Positions 26,150 through 33,409 of a DNA stretch of 39,090 nucleotides are shown one piece after another. Every line of letters starts with the position of its first letter. Positions within the stretch are counted from its first letter, which is position 1. The stretch is taken from contig JAZBOS010000089.1 in the NCBI GenBank assembly GCA_036351255.1, positions 1-39,090 of the forward strand. Direction: 5' to 3'. This DNA comes from Bacteroides sp. GTDB taxonomy: Bacteria; Bacteroidota; Bacteroidia; Bacteroidales; UBA7960. Under the pieces are notes generated by a model, which was not told where the DNA came from, made no database searches, and was given only the letters and a program-made list of their open reading frames with translations. The translations under genes were made by a program, and so were the position numbers.

Positions 26150-26585
26150 GATGGTAGGTTTTAAATTGGTTTGAAGAAAATTAGGGTGGATTTGATACGC
26201 AATTTATTAAAAAATGCATATAAAAACAAAATATAGTATGAAAAAAAATCAGGTTATAGAGAAAAAAAGTTTATTAGTCGGAATATATTAGTAACAATAC
26301 CTAGGTAATTCTATGTAATAAAACAGCAAAAAATCTTAGTGATTCTGGAATCGTGACTTTGGTTTGAGCATTTGTTATGCTTCATTTCCTAAACCAGGTA
26401 GAAAAAGAAAATGGGAATAAGAAAAGGGCCTCAGGCCCTTTTCGGAAAGAACAAATGGTTTTCTTTAAGATCTTATTTATGGAACCCTGGCTTTACCTGG
26501 ACAAGCCTGTTAAAATAGTGTCACACACTTTTTTTAACAGAAGCCCTAAAAGTGTTTTTTAGGGTCGAAAGCTATATGCAAAGAA
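26150..26585. other. 436-base very AT-rich spacer
   Basis: It lies upstream of the beta-helix gene (a TAATTTTC element near 26180 on the minus strand may be its -7). It contains a tight hairpin at 26421-26443 and a weaker one (26544-26564) beyond the YCII gene. A 61-codon plus-strand frame spans the hairpin and is not protein-like. Confidence 0.45.
26421..26443. terminator. Perfect short hairpin, possible bidirectional terminator
   Basis: GAAAAGGGCCT (26421-26431) and AGGCCCTTTTC (26433-26443) form a perfect inverted repeat around a single base. The stem supplies A/T runs on both sides, the shape of a bidirectional terminator, between the YCII gene end and the beta-helix promoter. Confidence 0.55.
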
Positions 26586-27053
26586 TTATAATTCCTGTTT
26601 CTGAATTTTTTTTTGGACCTCCAAATAACTGGGCAGTGCAGCAGAGCCATACCAGGTAAACAATTCCACTTCAAAGATTCCATTGGCGATGGTGGGGTCA
26701 CCGCTAAGCAGCTCCCTGATTTCTTCCTCAGAGATTGTGTCAAGGATGAAAATGCCCCTGTAGGTCTGTTCATTTTGGGCAAGGGGACCAGCAAGGATCA
26801 GTTTCCCTGCATCCGACATTTTGCTCATATTCGAGAAATGCCCGGCAAACAGGCTGTCGCGCAGGGCTTTGTCTTCAATGACTGCCGGGCCAGTTTTCAG
26901 GATCACGAGGGTGTAGTTCTTCATGCCCATTTCATCGGCCCCGAGCTGTTCAGCCAGGGCCTGATCGTAAACCGGCTCCTGGCTGGTTTTTGTGTTTTCA
27001 CATCCCAGGAAGGCCAGCAGAAAAATAATCAAGATACGACCTTTCATTGCCAT
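26586..27053 (-). CDS. YCII-domain lipoprotein
   Basis: Read from the ATG at 27053 this is 155 residues: a lipoprotein signal ending FLGC (Cys18), then a YCII-related domain (about 45-150: KNYTLVILKTGPAVIEDKALRDSLFAGHFSNMSKMSDAGKLILAGPLA...RGIFILDTISEEEIRELLSGDPTIANGIFEVELFTW). YCII domains are small ferredoxin-like folds with a conserved His and Asp; the best-known members are cytoplasmic and poorly characterised. A lipidated, secreted form is less usual. The in-frame TTG at 27101 would add MQHPCFYASWYEFVIC and bury the signal sequence, so it is rejected. The gene starts 13 bases after the TspO-like stop codon and is probably cotranscribed with it. Confidence 0.8.
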   Translation of the reverse strand: MAMKGRILIIFLLAFLGCENTKTSQEPVYDQALAEQLGADEMGMKNYTLVILKTGPAVIEDKALRDSLFAGHFSNMSKMSDAGKLILAGPLAQNEQTYRGIFILDTISEEEIRELLSGDPTIANGIFEVELFTWYGSAALPSYLEVQKKIQKQEL

Positions 27054-27066
27054 GCATATTACAAAC

Positions 27067-27777
27067 TCATACCAACTTGCGTAAAAACAAGGATGCTGCA
27101 AAGGCTGCTACCAGAACCATGGCTGCTGCCGATGCAATAACAATGCTCTGGTAATCGCCTTGCCGCTTGATGATGATTCCTGCAAAGGCCCAGATAACGG
27201 CCAAAGCCAGCCAGGGGTTACGGAGGCGGTACATGGTGGCCATGGTAATCACGGCCCCAGTGGCGATCAATGCAATGGTCCATACCTGAGGCTGTATGCC
27301 CCATCCGCCCCAGTTGACACTCACCAGCAGGGCGGTGATGTTGGCAATGGTGGCAATGCAGATCCAGCCGAGGTAAATCCCGAAAGCCAGTTTGGATATG
27401 CTGAAAGGCATCCCTGCAAGTTGTTTGTTGATGAAAATCAGGCTGGCTTGCAATCCTAGCATGATCAATACCGAAAGTCCGGTGCGGTCATAATGCCAGG
27501 CAACAATCCAGAGCCCGTTTAGCAGTGCACTGATGACAAAGGCCCAGCCCAGGGAAGAGACAAGCTTTTGCTGGGTTTCCCATAGTTGGATAACGATAAA
27601 TACCAGAAGTAACAGATAGATTACTCCCCAGATGGAAAAGGTTATGCCTGCAGGGGTGAAAAGATTGGGATACTGATCTGACAGTTGCCCGGTGGTTTTT
27701 CCGTTCAGGGGCAAGGCATTGGCTAGGTAATTTATTATGATCATAAAAACAAAGGCGAGCAGGTTGATGTACTTCAT
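27067..27777 (-). CDS. TspO/MBR-related membrane protein
   Basis: From the ATG at 27777 this is 236 residues and about seven hydrophobic segments. The conserved N-terminal block is NYLANALPLNGKTTGQLSDQYPNLFTPAGITFSIWGVIYLLL, with P-x-G-x-T-F-S-I-W-G-V-I-Y as in TspO/tryptophan-rich sensory proteins. Later helices are aromatic-rich (LNGLWIVAWHYDRTGLSVL; GIYLGWICIATIANITALLV). TspO proteins bind porphyrins or cholesterol-like ligands in membranes. This one is longer than the classic 5-TM form (about 160), so it is a relative rather than an orthologue. Upstream in-frame GTG/ATG codons are possible starts, but MKYINLLAFVFMIII is the natural one. Confidence 0.75.
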   Translation of the reverse strand: MKYINLLAFVFMIIINYLANALPLNGKTTGQLSDQYPNLFTPAGITFSIWGVIYLLLLVFIVIQLWETQQKLVSSLGWAFVISALLNGLWIVAWHYDRTGLSVLIMLGLQASLIFINKQLAGMPFSISKLAFGIYLGWICIATIANITALLVSVNWGGWGIQPQVWTIALIATGAVITMATMYRLRNPWLALAVIWAFAGIIIKRQGDYQSIVIASAAAMVLVAAFAASLFLRKLV

Positions 27778-27906
27778 AAGGCGGTGATTTTTTGAATAAA
27801 AGTAAGTTTTTTTCATAAAAAAATGTCCTGGAAGACCTGACAATATTTTTAAATATTTTATTCTTATTAGTGATAAAAGGAGCTCATTTTCAGTGTAATT
27901 TTACCT

Positions 27907-28287
27907 ATGCGAAATCCGATGCTTACATACATTGCTAAGCTTGTGCTGATGGCGGCAGTTTTGCATGCGGGAATGTTTCCCGTGTTGCCTGGCGAGCCGG
28001 TTTTCCCATTTTCTGGTAAGAACTCCATCACGCCTGATTTTCCTCCTTTCGATCAGCCCGGAATTCTTGATACAGCATGTTTTGTTGATTTTCTAGCCAA
28101 TTTCCAAAATTATCATCCCGGAAAACTTGTTCAAGCGGCTTTCTCTGACTGGCTTTCGCAAGGGGATCTTTTATCCCGGATTCAATTTCCTGAAGTTAGC
28201 ATTGCCCTTTACCAATTGGAAAGCATCTCAATGGTGCCTGGGCTGGAATCAGTAAAGATTATATTTCCATTTCACGAATTCTGGTAG
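27907..28287 (+). CDS. Hypothetical secreted protein
   Basis: The 126-residue frame begins with a signal-peptide-like segment (MLTYIAKLVLMAAVLHAGMFPV) and continues with a Pro/Phe-rich region of no recognised family (FPFSGKNSITPDFPPFDQPGILDTACFVDFLANFQNYHPGKLVQAAFSDWLSQGDLLSRIQFP). TAATTTTA at 27896-27903 ends three bases before the ATG, the same near-leaderless pattern seen for two other genes here, which supports it being real. No homologue is recalled. It could be a lineage-specific protein or a fortuitous frame. Confidence 0.45.
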   Translation: MRNPMLTYIAKLVLMAAVLHAGMFPVLPGEPVFPFSGKNSITPDFPPFDQPGILDTACFVDFLANFQNYHPGKLVQAAFSDWLSQGDLLSRIQFPEVSIALYQLESISMVPGLESVKIIFPFHEFW

Positions 28288-28374
28288 AACGGTTTTCTTT
28301 TTCTGACCGAATACCCGGCGTATCACCATTCGCAGGGAAAAGTTTATTGTATTCAATTTTAAAAATATCGGACT

Positions 28375-28473
28375 ATGAATTTTACCGTAATCATCACGGC
28401 TTTAATAATCCTTGCCATTTTTGTGGTTCCATTTTACCTGGTAGCGCGCGGCAACAAAAACAAAGGAGCATAG
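28375..28473 (+). CDS. Small single-pass membrane peptide (32 residues)
   Basis: ATG at 28375 to TAG at 28473 encodes MNFTVIITALIILAIFVVPF, then YLVARGNKNKGA. A hydrophobic stretch of about 20 residues is followed by a basic tail, the layout of a small inner-membrane protein with its C-terminus in the cytoplasm. Codon use is ordinary and the stop is clean. Small membrane proteins of this form often modulate larger complexes, but no partner is evident, and neighbours do not suggest one. It is also possible that the frame is not expressed. Confidence 0.45.
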   Translation: MNFTVIITALIILAIFVVPFYLVARGNKNKGA

Positions 28474-28581
28474 AATAAGCAGCCTTCTGTCAGCGTTTAG
28501 AAAGGAATCCCAGACCTCCTGAATGAAAAGCCTTTAACCAAAAAGGCTCACGCCAAGGGCTGAAAATCCAATTGGAGGTAT

Positions 28582-28629
28582 TACTTTTGCAGGGTGAAGA
28601 AGGATTTTCCTTTTCACCCTGTTTTTTTT
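28582..28629 (+). promoter_or_regulatory. -7 element followed by a U-tailed hairpin upstream of the nucleotidyltransferase
   Basis: TACTTTTG (28582-28589) is a perfect TAnnTTTG. It is directly followed by CAGGGTGAA (28590-28598) pairing with TTCACCCTG (28613-28621) and then eight Ts (28622-28629), 17 bases before the ATG at 28647. Either an upstream transcript is terminated here, or the gene's own mRNA starts with this hairpin; both are possible. Confidence 0.6.
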
Positions 28630-28646
28630 ACATTTGAAGATAAATT

Positions 28647-29558
28647 ATGAACTTAACATTATTGGTGCTTGCAGCAGGCAAGGGCAGTCGTTACGGGGGT
28701 ATGAAGCAACTGGACCGTGTGGGTCCTTCTGGCGAAACCATTATGGACTATTCGGTTTATGATGCCATCAGGGCAGGTTTTAATAAAGTGGTTTTCGTGA
28801 TCCGCCGCAGTTTTGAGCAGGAATTCAGAGAAGTCTTTGTTGAAAGACTCAAAGATAAGATACAGGTCGAACTGGCTTTTCAGGAACTGGATAACCTCCC
28901 CATGGAAGTAAATTTTGCTCCGGACAGGGAGAAACCCTGGGGTACTGGTCACGCCATTTGGGTTGCCGGACACCTGATCAACGAGCCTTTTGCTATGATC
29001 AATGCCGATGACTTTTACGGCTTTAGCGCTTACGATACGATGGCCAGGTACCTGAAGACGCAGGTGTCGAAAAGCACGGGTTTATACGCCATGGCCGGAT
29101 ATTTGCTTGAAAACACCCTGTCTGATCACGGAAAAGTGGCAAGGGGTATTTGTAAGGTGGATGCCAATGGTTTCCTTGACAATGTGAAGGAACACAATGC
29201 CATCCGCAGGCTTGAAGACGGCCGGATCGTGAGTGAGGACAATGGGGATAAACTGACAACCCTGAACCCGGATGATATAGTATCCATGAATTTCTGGGGT
29301 TTTGGTACGGATCTTTTCCCGCACCTCGAAGAAAAGCTGTTGTATTTTATGAAGGTGAATGCATTTGACCTTAAAGCCGAATTTTTCATCCCCAAGGTTG
29401 TTGATGAACTGGTGAGCAAAGGGAAGGCAAAAGTTCGGGTATTGCCTTGCGATGCTTCCTGGTTTGGGGTTACTTACCGGGAAGATAAGGAAAAGGTGAT
29501 GGAGTCCATTCGTCTAATGATTGATTCAGGAGCTTATCCTGATAACCTCTGGGCATAA
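28647..29558 (+). CDS. Sugar-phosphate nucleotidyltransferase (NDP-sugar pyrophosphorylase family)
   Basis: The 303-residue protein has the GT-A-like nucleotidyltransferase fold: activating loop LVLAAGKGSRYGGMKQLDRVGPSGETIMDYSVYDA at 6-40, substrate region PWGTGHAIWVAGHLI near 100, and the metal-binding INADDFYG near 115-122. MNFWGFGTDLFPHLEE near 215 follows, and a C-terminal tail ends in YREDKEKVMESIRLMI. The G-x-G-x-R-x(4)-K pattern is present with RYGGMK spacing typical of a Bacteroidota subgroup annotated as nucleotidyltransferase or NTP transferase; the sugar is not predictable. Enzymes of this family make activated sugars for cell-surface polysaccharides or sugar salvage. It stands alone. 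Confidence 0.88.
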   Translation: MNLTLLVLAAGKGSRYGGMKQLDRVGPSGETIMDYSVYDAIRAGFNKVVFVIRRSFEQEFREVFVERLKDKIQVELAFQELDNLPMEVNFAPDREKPWGTGHAIWVAGHLINEPFAMINADDFYGFSAYDTMARYLKTQVSKSTGLYAMAGYLLENTLSDHGKVARGICKVDANGFLDNVKEHNAIRRLEDGRIVSEDNGDKLTTLNPDDIVSMNFWGFGTDLFPHLEEKLLYFMKVNAFDLKAEFFIPKVVDELVSKGKAKVRVLPCDASWFGVTYREDKEKVMESIRLMIDSGAYPDNLWA

Positions 29559-29653
29559 AAATCTTTACGCCCCGAATAATTCTTTTAAACAATCAAGGGT
29601 GCATAACGTTTAAATTAAGTTTTTGCTTAATTTTAACCGATAAGCTGCACTTA

Positions 29654-30391
29654 ATGAATGAGACATTTCCATCCGGGCAGGTTGCATTACTTAGCCTTTT
29701 CCAGTTTCGGGGCAAAAACCGCTTCTGGGCCATGCGTCAAATGGCTGTTTTGCCACCAAAACTAAAAAAGTATACCGGGCTCCAGTTTTTTAAAGTGCTT
29801 GGTACCGGTGCCGGGTTGGGTTATAGTTCTCTTCCCGATTTTAGTCAATGGGGACTGCTTACAGTCTGGCCCTCGGTGGAGGAAGCCCTTGATTTTTATG
29901 GCAATGCTGACTTAATGGATCAGTACCGACTGAAAAGCTATGAGGATTTTTCTGTTTTGATGCGACCTATCCGGTCGAAAGGGCAATGGTCAGGCCTTTC
30001 AGCTTTTGAACCTCAGCCCTTGCTAAACGAGGCTTATCCCATTGCTGTGCTCACCCGTGCGCAGCTTAAACTGCGTTTTATCATTCCTTTCTGGCAAAGG
30101 GTGGGAGGCGTGAGCCGCTCTCAAAAGGATTACCAGGGGCAATTGTTTAGCCAGGGTGTTGGCGAAAGGCCCTGGATTCATCAGGCCACTTTTAGCATTT
30201 GGGAAGGTTTGGAAGCAATGGAAAAATTTGCTTATGGCAAAAATAGCAAGCACCTGGAAGCCATAAAGGTTACCCGTCAGCGCAAGGGCTTTAAAGAAGA
30301 ATTGTATGCTAGATTTCAGGTGATCGGTTACCGGGGAACGGTGAAAGGCCGTAATCCCCTTGAAAAAGCAAAAACCCCCTCCTTGTTGTAA
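29654..30391 (+). CDS. CrtA-like (spheroidene monooxygenase-like) protein
   Basis: The 245-residue protein begins VALLSLFQFRGKNRFWAMRQMAVLPPKLKKYTGLQFFKVLGTGAGLGYSSLPDFSQWGLLTVWPS. This matches the pattern of CrtA-family proteins (FRF..., WA..QM, GL.F.K..GTG.G.G). The rest (PIAVLTRAQLK; RSQKDYQGQLFSQGVGERPWIHQATFSIWEG; FAYGKNSKHLEAIKVTRQRKGFKEELYARFQVI) also fits. CrtA oxygenates acyclic carotenoids in phototrophs, but most Bacteroidota copies lack carotenoid neighbours, and a role in heme-dependent or other small-molecule oxidation cannot be excluded. The stop codon lies inside a terminator hairpin shared with the convergent cold-shock gene. Confidence 0.8.
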   Translation: MNETFPSGQVALLSLFQFRGKNRFWAMRQMAVLPPKLKKYTGLQFFKVLGTGAGLGYSSLPDFSQWGLLTVWPSVEEALDFYGNADLMDQYRLKSYEDFSVLMRPIRSKGQWSGLSAFEPQPLLNEAYPIAVLTRAQLKLRFIIPFWQRVGGVSRSQKDYQGQLFSQGVGERPWIHQATFSIWEGLEAMEKFAYGKNSKHLEAIKVTRQRKGFKEELYARFQVIGYRGTVKGRNPLEKAKTPSLL

Positions 30392-30404
30392 AGAGGGGGC
30401 TTTT
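30375..30404. terminator. Bidirectional terminator between crtA-like and csp genes
   Basis: CCCCCTC (30375-30381) pairs with GAGGGGG (30393-30399). T-runs lie on both sides: CTTTT on plus, and TTTTTGCTTTTTC on minus, which is the stronger. The plus-strand gene's TAA at 30389-30391 lies in the loop, so coding and terminator overlap. Confidence 0.8.
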
Positions 30405-30427
30405 CGAAAAGAATTCTGCGGTTTTTA

Positions 30428-30619
30428 TTACGCGAGACGTACATTCACAGCATTCAAACCTTTTTTGCCTTCCTGAAGTTCATAAGTCACTTCATCAGCT
30501 TCTCTGACCTTGTCGATCAGACCGGTTGCGTGCACAAAATACTCTTTTTCTGATTCTGAATCTTTGATGAATCCAAAGCCTTTAAGTTCATTGAAGAACT
30601 TTACTGTTCCAGTTTTCAT
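30428..30619 (-). CDS. Cold-shock domain protein
   Basis: The 63-residue protein is a single cold-shock domain (OB fold) that binds single-stranded RNA/DNA. RNP1 is KGFGFIKD (residues 13-20), and RNP2 EYFVHAT (about 26-32) has Tyr-Phe in place of the usual V-F. The start MKTGTVKFFNELKGFGFI is typical for Bacteroidota. The leader is unusually long: a TAnnTTTG -7 element lies about 130 bases upstream of the ATG, suggesting a ~120-nt 5' UTR as in classical cspA mRNAs, where leader structure controls translation with temperature. It shares a terminator with the convergent crtA-like gene. Confidence 0.95.
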   Translation of the reverse strand: MKTGTVKFFNELKGFGFIKDSESEKEYFVHATGLIDKVREADEVTYELQEGKKGLNAVNVRLA

Positions 30620-30746
30620 AAATGTAATTGTGATTAATGTTAATGTGTATTGATATTCGCGAAATAGAGTTTGAAACTGTTCGTAGGGAAAGGATTCAGG
30701 AATCTGTTAAGCGGAGATCAATACAACGGTGTTAATGAATTCGACG

Positions 30747-30754
30747 CAAAGGTA
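30747..30754 (-). promoter_or_regulatory. -7 element of the cold-shock gene
   Basis: On the minus strand TACCTTTG matches TAnnTTTG perfectly. Transcription from about 30741 would give a leader of roughly 120 nt before the ATG at 30619. No well-spaced TTTG -33 was found. Confidence 0.55.
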
Positions 30755-30825
30755 CAATAAATTATTAACCAAGCTGCATTTAGGGTAAATTTTTTTGCAT
30801 ATGTAGGTTTTAAGATATATAAACC

Positions 30826-31659
30826 TTACTTGCCGAGGATGAAATTGTCAAGATTGGCTGAGATGCCTGCGCCAATAGCAGTGCAATATTCAGCATGATC
30901 GGGAACATGAAATTTCACATTATAGATTCTCCCGAGTTCAGAAAAAGTTTTTTGTGCCTGGAAGATATTGACTAGTTTACCACTAAGGACGATATCCTGG
31001 TCTTTCTCCGCCCTTGCGGCAAAAATAGCCAGCATCCCAATGACCTGGAACACCATGGTCAGGATGCCCCGTGTAATATCGTTTTTGGTGGCCTGGTCAG
31101 TCATTTTACCAAAATTGGAAGCGGTAATGGTGCTGGGCAGGTTTCCTACTTCAGTACGCGAGATGTCACCTACGCTGAGGTCAACGGGGTCTGGCCTGCC
31201 TGTACGGGCCGTTTCGAGGATCGTATCGAAACTGCTTAGATTCACCATGGCTTTCGAAAGGCCCAGGATTGTACCCCCGCCTACGCCAGTTCCGCCCAAA
31301 TGCTGGATACAGCTCTGGTTGGCTTTAACAAACGCGGTACCTGTGCCCATGCTGACAATGATGGCTTTCTTGAGTCCTGAAAGAAATAATCCGCCATAAC
31401 CCAAAGCCTTAAATTCTTCAATCTTTTCAACAGGAAGGCCCAACAGGTCATCGGTGATGAAAGAAGCCCCGACTCCCGTAATGATTACCTTTTCAATGGT
31501 CCCGAGGCTTAATTTGTTTACGCTCAAAAACTTTCCCAGTGCTCCTGAAGCGGAAGCAATCGGGTCTTTGGCTTCAACGGTTAAGGGTTCAATGATCTTT
31601 CCGTCTTTGACCCCTACAATCTTGGTAGTACTTCCTCCAATGTCGATTCCTAAAATCAT
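30826..31659 (-). CDS. coaW: Type II pantothenate kinase
   Basis: This is the type II pantothenate kinase, of the ASKHA (actin-like ATPase) fold, which phosphorylates pantothenate as the first step of CoA synthesis. The 277-residue length matches the family (about 267 in S. aureus). Motifs are phosphate-1 MILGIDIGGSTTKIVGVKDG (1-20), phosphate-2 IVSMGTGTAFVKAN, and GGTGVGGGTILGLSKAM. The family block NLPSTITASNFGKM and an adenosine motif-like DIVLSGKLVNI follow. It lies 84 bases after the LutA-like gene on the same strand. No other CoA genes are visible. Confidence 0.92.
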   Translation of the reverse strand: MILGIDIGGSTTKIVGVKDGKIIEPLTVEAKDPIASASGALGKFLSVNKLSLGTIEKVIITGVGASFITDDLLGLPVEKIEEFKALGYGGLFLSGLKKAIIVSMGTGTAFVKANQSCIQHLGGTGVGGGTILGLSKAMVNLSSFDTILETARTGRPDPVDLSVGDISRTEVGNLPSTITASNFGKMTDQATKNDITRGILTMVFQVIGMLAIFAARAEKDQDIVLSGKLVNIFQAQKTFSELGRIYNVKFHVPDHAEYCTAIGAGISANLDNFILGK

Positions 31660-31743
31660 GTTGTTTTATTTTTTCTAAGGCATAAATTTGCTCCAGGCTT
31701 GCAGATAAAAGACTTCCCTTTGAAATTCTCAAAAGACTCTTTC

Positions 31744-32472
31744 TTATTGCACCGAAATGCTCCTGGCCAGCAGATCGGCAATGTGAAGGGTTTCAATGGA
31801 AAGCTGATGTTTTTTTATGTACCCGTCAAGATGCATCAGACAAGAGGCCTCTGTTGAGACAATGAATTTTGCACCGGTATCCAGCGCATGCTGGACCTTT
31901 TGTTCTGCCATGGCTGTGCTGATGGCTTCGTGCTTTACGGCAAATGTTCCTCCAAACCCACAACAGACATCAAGGTCCTTCATCTCAACGATCTCAAGGC
32001 CGTCAATGTGCGACAACAGCTTCCGTGGCTCATCTTTTAAGCCATATTCCCGGAGAGCAGCACAGGAGTCGTGAAAGGTGATCTTCGCCTCAAATCGCCC
32101 ACCAATATTATCCACCCTGGCCACGTTTACCAGGAAATCAGTCAGTTCATAAATTTTCTTCCCGAGCCACCTGTTCTCGTTATGAAGTGCTGAGTTGTCA
32201 AACATCTGCGGGTAGTATTTCTTCACCATCCCGATACAGGAGGCAGAGGGGCCTACGACATATTTGTACTGAGCAAAGTCGCGGATAAACTTTTCTGCGA
32301 CATGTTTAGCCTCATCCCAGTAGCCGCCATTAAAGGCGATCTGACCACAGCAGGTTTGCTCGGGGTTGTAAAGGGGCTTTACCCGTATGTGCTTCAGCAC
32401 CTTCACCATGCTCATCCCCGTTTCCGGGAGAAATTGGTCAATAAAGCAGGGAATAAAAATTCCGACTTCCAT
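31744..32472 (-). CDS. CCG-domain Fe-S protein, LutA/GlpC-like
   Basis: The 242-residue protein carries two cysteine-rich CCG domains: QTCCGQIAFNGGYW at 40-53 and DVCCGFGGTFAVK at 168-180. Further cysteines lie at 79 (GPSASCIGM), 137 (FHDSCAAL) and near 206 (STEASCLMH). This is the arrangement of LutA/YkgE and of the non-cubane 4Fe-4S domains in heterodisulfide reductase and glycolate oxidase subunits. In B. subtilis LutA works with LutB and LutC to oxidise lactate, but neither is adjacent here, so it is an orphan or its partners lie elsewhere. The gene lies between rlmB and coaW on the same strand. Substrate is not predictable. Confidence 0.88.
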   Translation of the reverse strand: MEVGIFIPCFIDQFLPETGMSMVKVLKHIRVKPLYNPEQTCCGQIAFNGGYWDEAKHVAEKFIRDFAQYKYVVGPSASCIGMVKKYYPQMFDNSALHNENRWLGKKIYELTDFLVNVARVDNIGGRFEAKITFHDSCAALREYGLKDEPRKLLSHIDGLEIVEMKDLDVCCGFGGTFAVKHEAISTAMAEQKVQHALDTGAKFIVSTEASCLMHLDGYIKKHQLSIETLHIADLLARSISVQ

Positions 32473-32534
32473 ATTTAAGTGGTTTTCGGCACAAAAATAA
32501 TCAAAGGCAGCAACACAACACCCTGTAAAGTAAA

Positions 32535-33269
32535 TTACTTTCCCAGCCGCTGACGGCTGACCTCATAAAGCAGGATGCCTGCGGCGACTGAAACGTTCAG
32601 TGATGCTGTCTTCCCTGTCATCGGAATGGATACTGCCTGATCAGCCATTTTTTGCAGAAGCGGCGAAATGCCCTTATCTTCAGAGCCCATGATGATGGCC
32701 AAAGGGCCTGTCAGATCAGCATTAGAGACTTCCTGTCGACTTTTCTCTGTGGCAGCGATTACCTTCATGCCGCTTGCCTTCAGAAAGGCGATGGTTTCCA
32801 GGATATTTCCCTCACGGCAGACTGGCAGCCTTGAAAGGGCCCCTGCCGAGGTCTTGATGGCATCGGCATTGACCGGAGCACTTCCCTTGTCGGGGATGAC
32901 CAGGGCGTGGACCCCGAAACATTCCGCTGAACGGGCTATGGCCCCCAGGTTACGCACGTCGGTAACCCGGTCAAGCAATATCAGCAGTGGCAACTCACCC
33001 TGTTCGTAAATCATTGGTAAAAGCTGATGCAGGGGCTGATAGCTGATGAGTGAGATAAAAGCAATAACACCCTGGTGATTTTTGCGGGTCACACGGTTTA
33101 GTTTCTCAATAGGGACCATCTGAAAAGGAATTTTCTCCTCGCGGATGATCTGAAACATCTGCTGGTAATTCTCGCCAATAAGGCCCTGCTGAATCAGCAC
33201 CTTCTCTGGCCTTTCACCCTTTTCCAGCGCTTCCAGAAGGGGGCGTAGACCGAAAATATAATTTTCCAA
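32535..33269 (-). CDS. rlmB: 23S rRNA (guanosine(2251)-2'-O)-methyltransferase
   Basis: This SPOUT-class methyltransferase acts on G2251 of 23S rRNA (E. coli numbering). The 244-residue length matches the family. An N-terminal substrate-binding domain begins NYIFGLRPLLEALEKGERPEKVLIQQG. The knotted catalytic domain has motif 1 RNLGAIARSAECFGVHALVIP, motif 2 LAIIMGSEDKGISPLLQ and motif 3 VSIPMTGKTASLNVSVAAGILLYEVSRQ. It is followed 62 bases later by the LutA-like gene and preceded 140 bases upstream by the stop of the BamA-like gene. A TATCTTTT element in that spacer may be its promoter. Confidence 0.95.
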   Translation of the reverse strand: MENYIFGLRPLLEALEKGERPEKVLIQQGLIGENYQQMFQIIREEKIPFQMVPIEKLNRVTRKNHQGVIAFISLISYQPLHQLLPMIYEQGELPLLILLDRVTDVRNLGAIARSAECFGVHALVIPDKGSAPVNADAIKTSAGALSRLPVCREGNILETIAFLKASGMKVIAATEKSRQEVSNADLTGPLAIIMGSEDKGISPLLQKMADQAVSIPMTGKTASLNVSVAAGILLYEVSRQRLGK

Positions 33270-33409
33270 ATTATGCGTTTTTAGTTTGTTTTGTGGGTCT
33301 TGTTTAAGGTTGAAAAGGTTTGATCATGCTTTCCTAGTAAGAAAAAGATAAAAAAATTCTGTGCAAGGGATTTGAAGATCCGGGCAAATCCATCCCATTG
33401 TAAAATTAA

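Larger units (their letters stand above)
28288..28646. other. 359-base spacer holding a small membrane ORF and a promoter/hairpin
   Basis: It contains the 32-codon ORF at 28375-28473 and the -7 element plus U-tailed hairpin at 28582-28629. The rest shows no gene. Confidence 0.45.

Noticed and set aside
26377..26562. 61-codon plus-strand frame in the AT-rich spacer
   Set aside because: It spans a perfect terminator-like hairpin and has no family-like or signal features.
27054..27101. TTG start extending the YCII lipoprotein
   Set aside because: The extension would hide the lipoprotein signal; ATG 27053 places the lipobox correctly.
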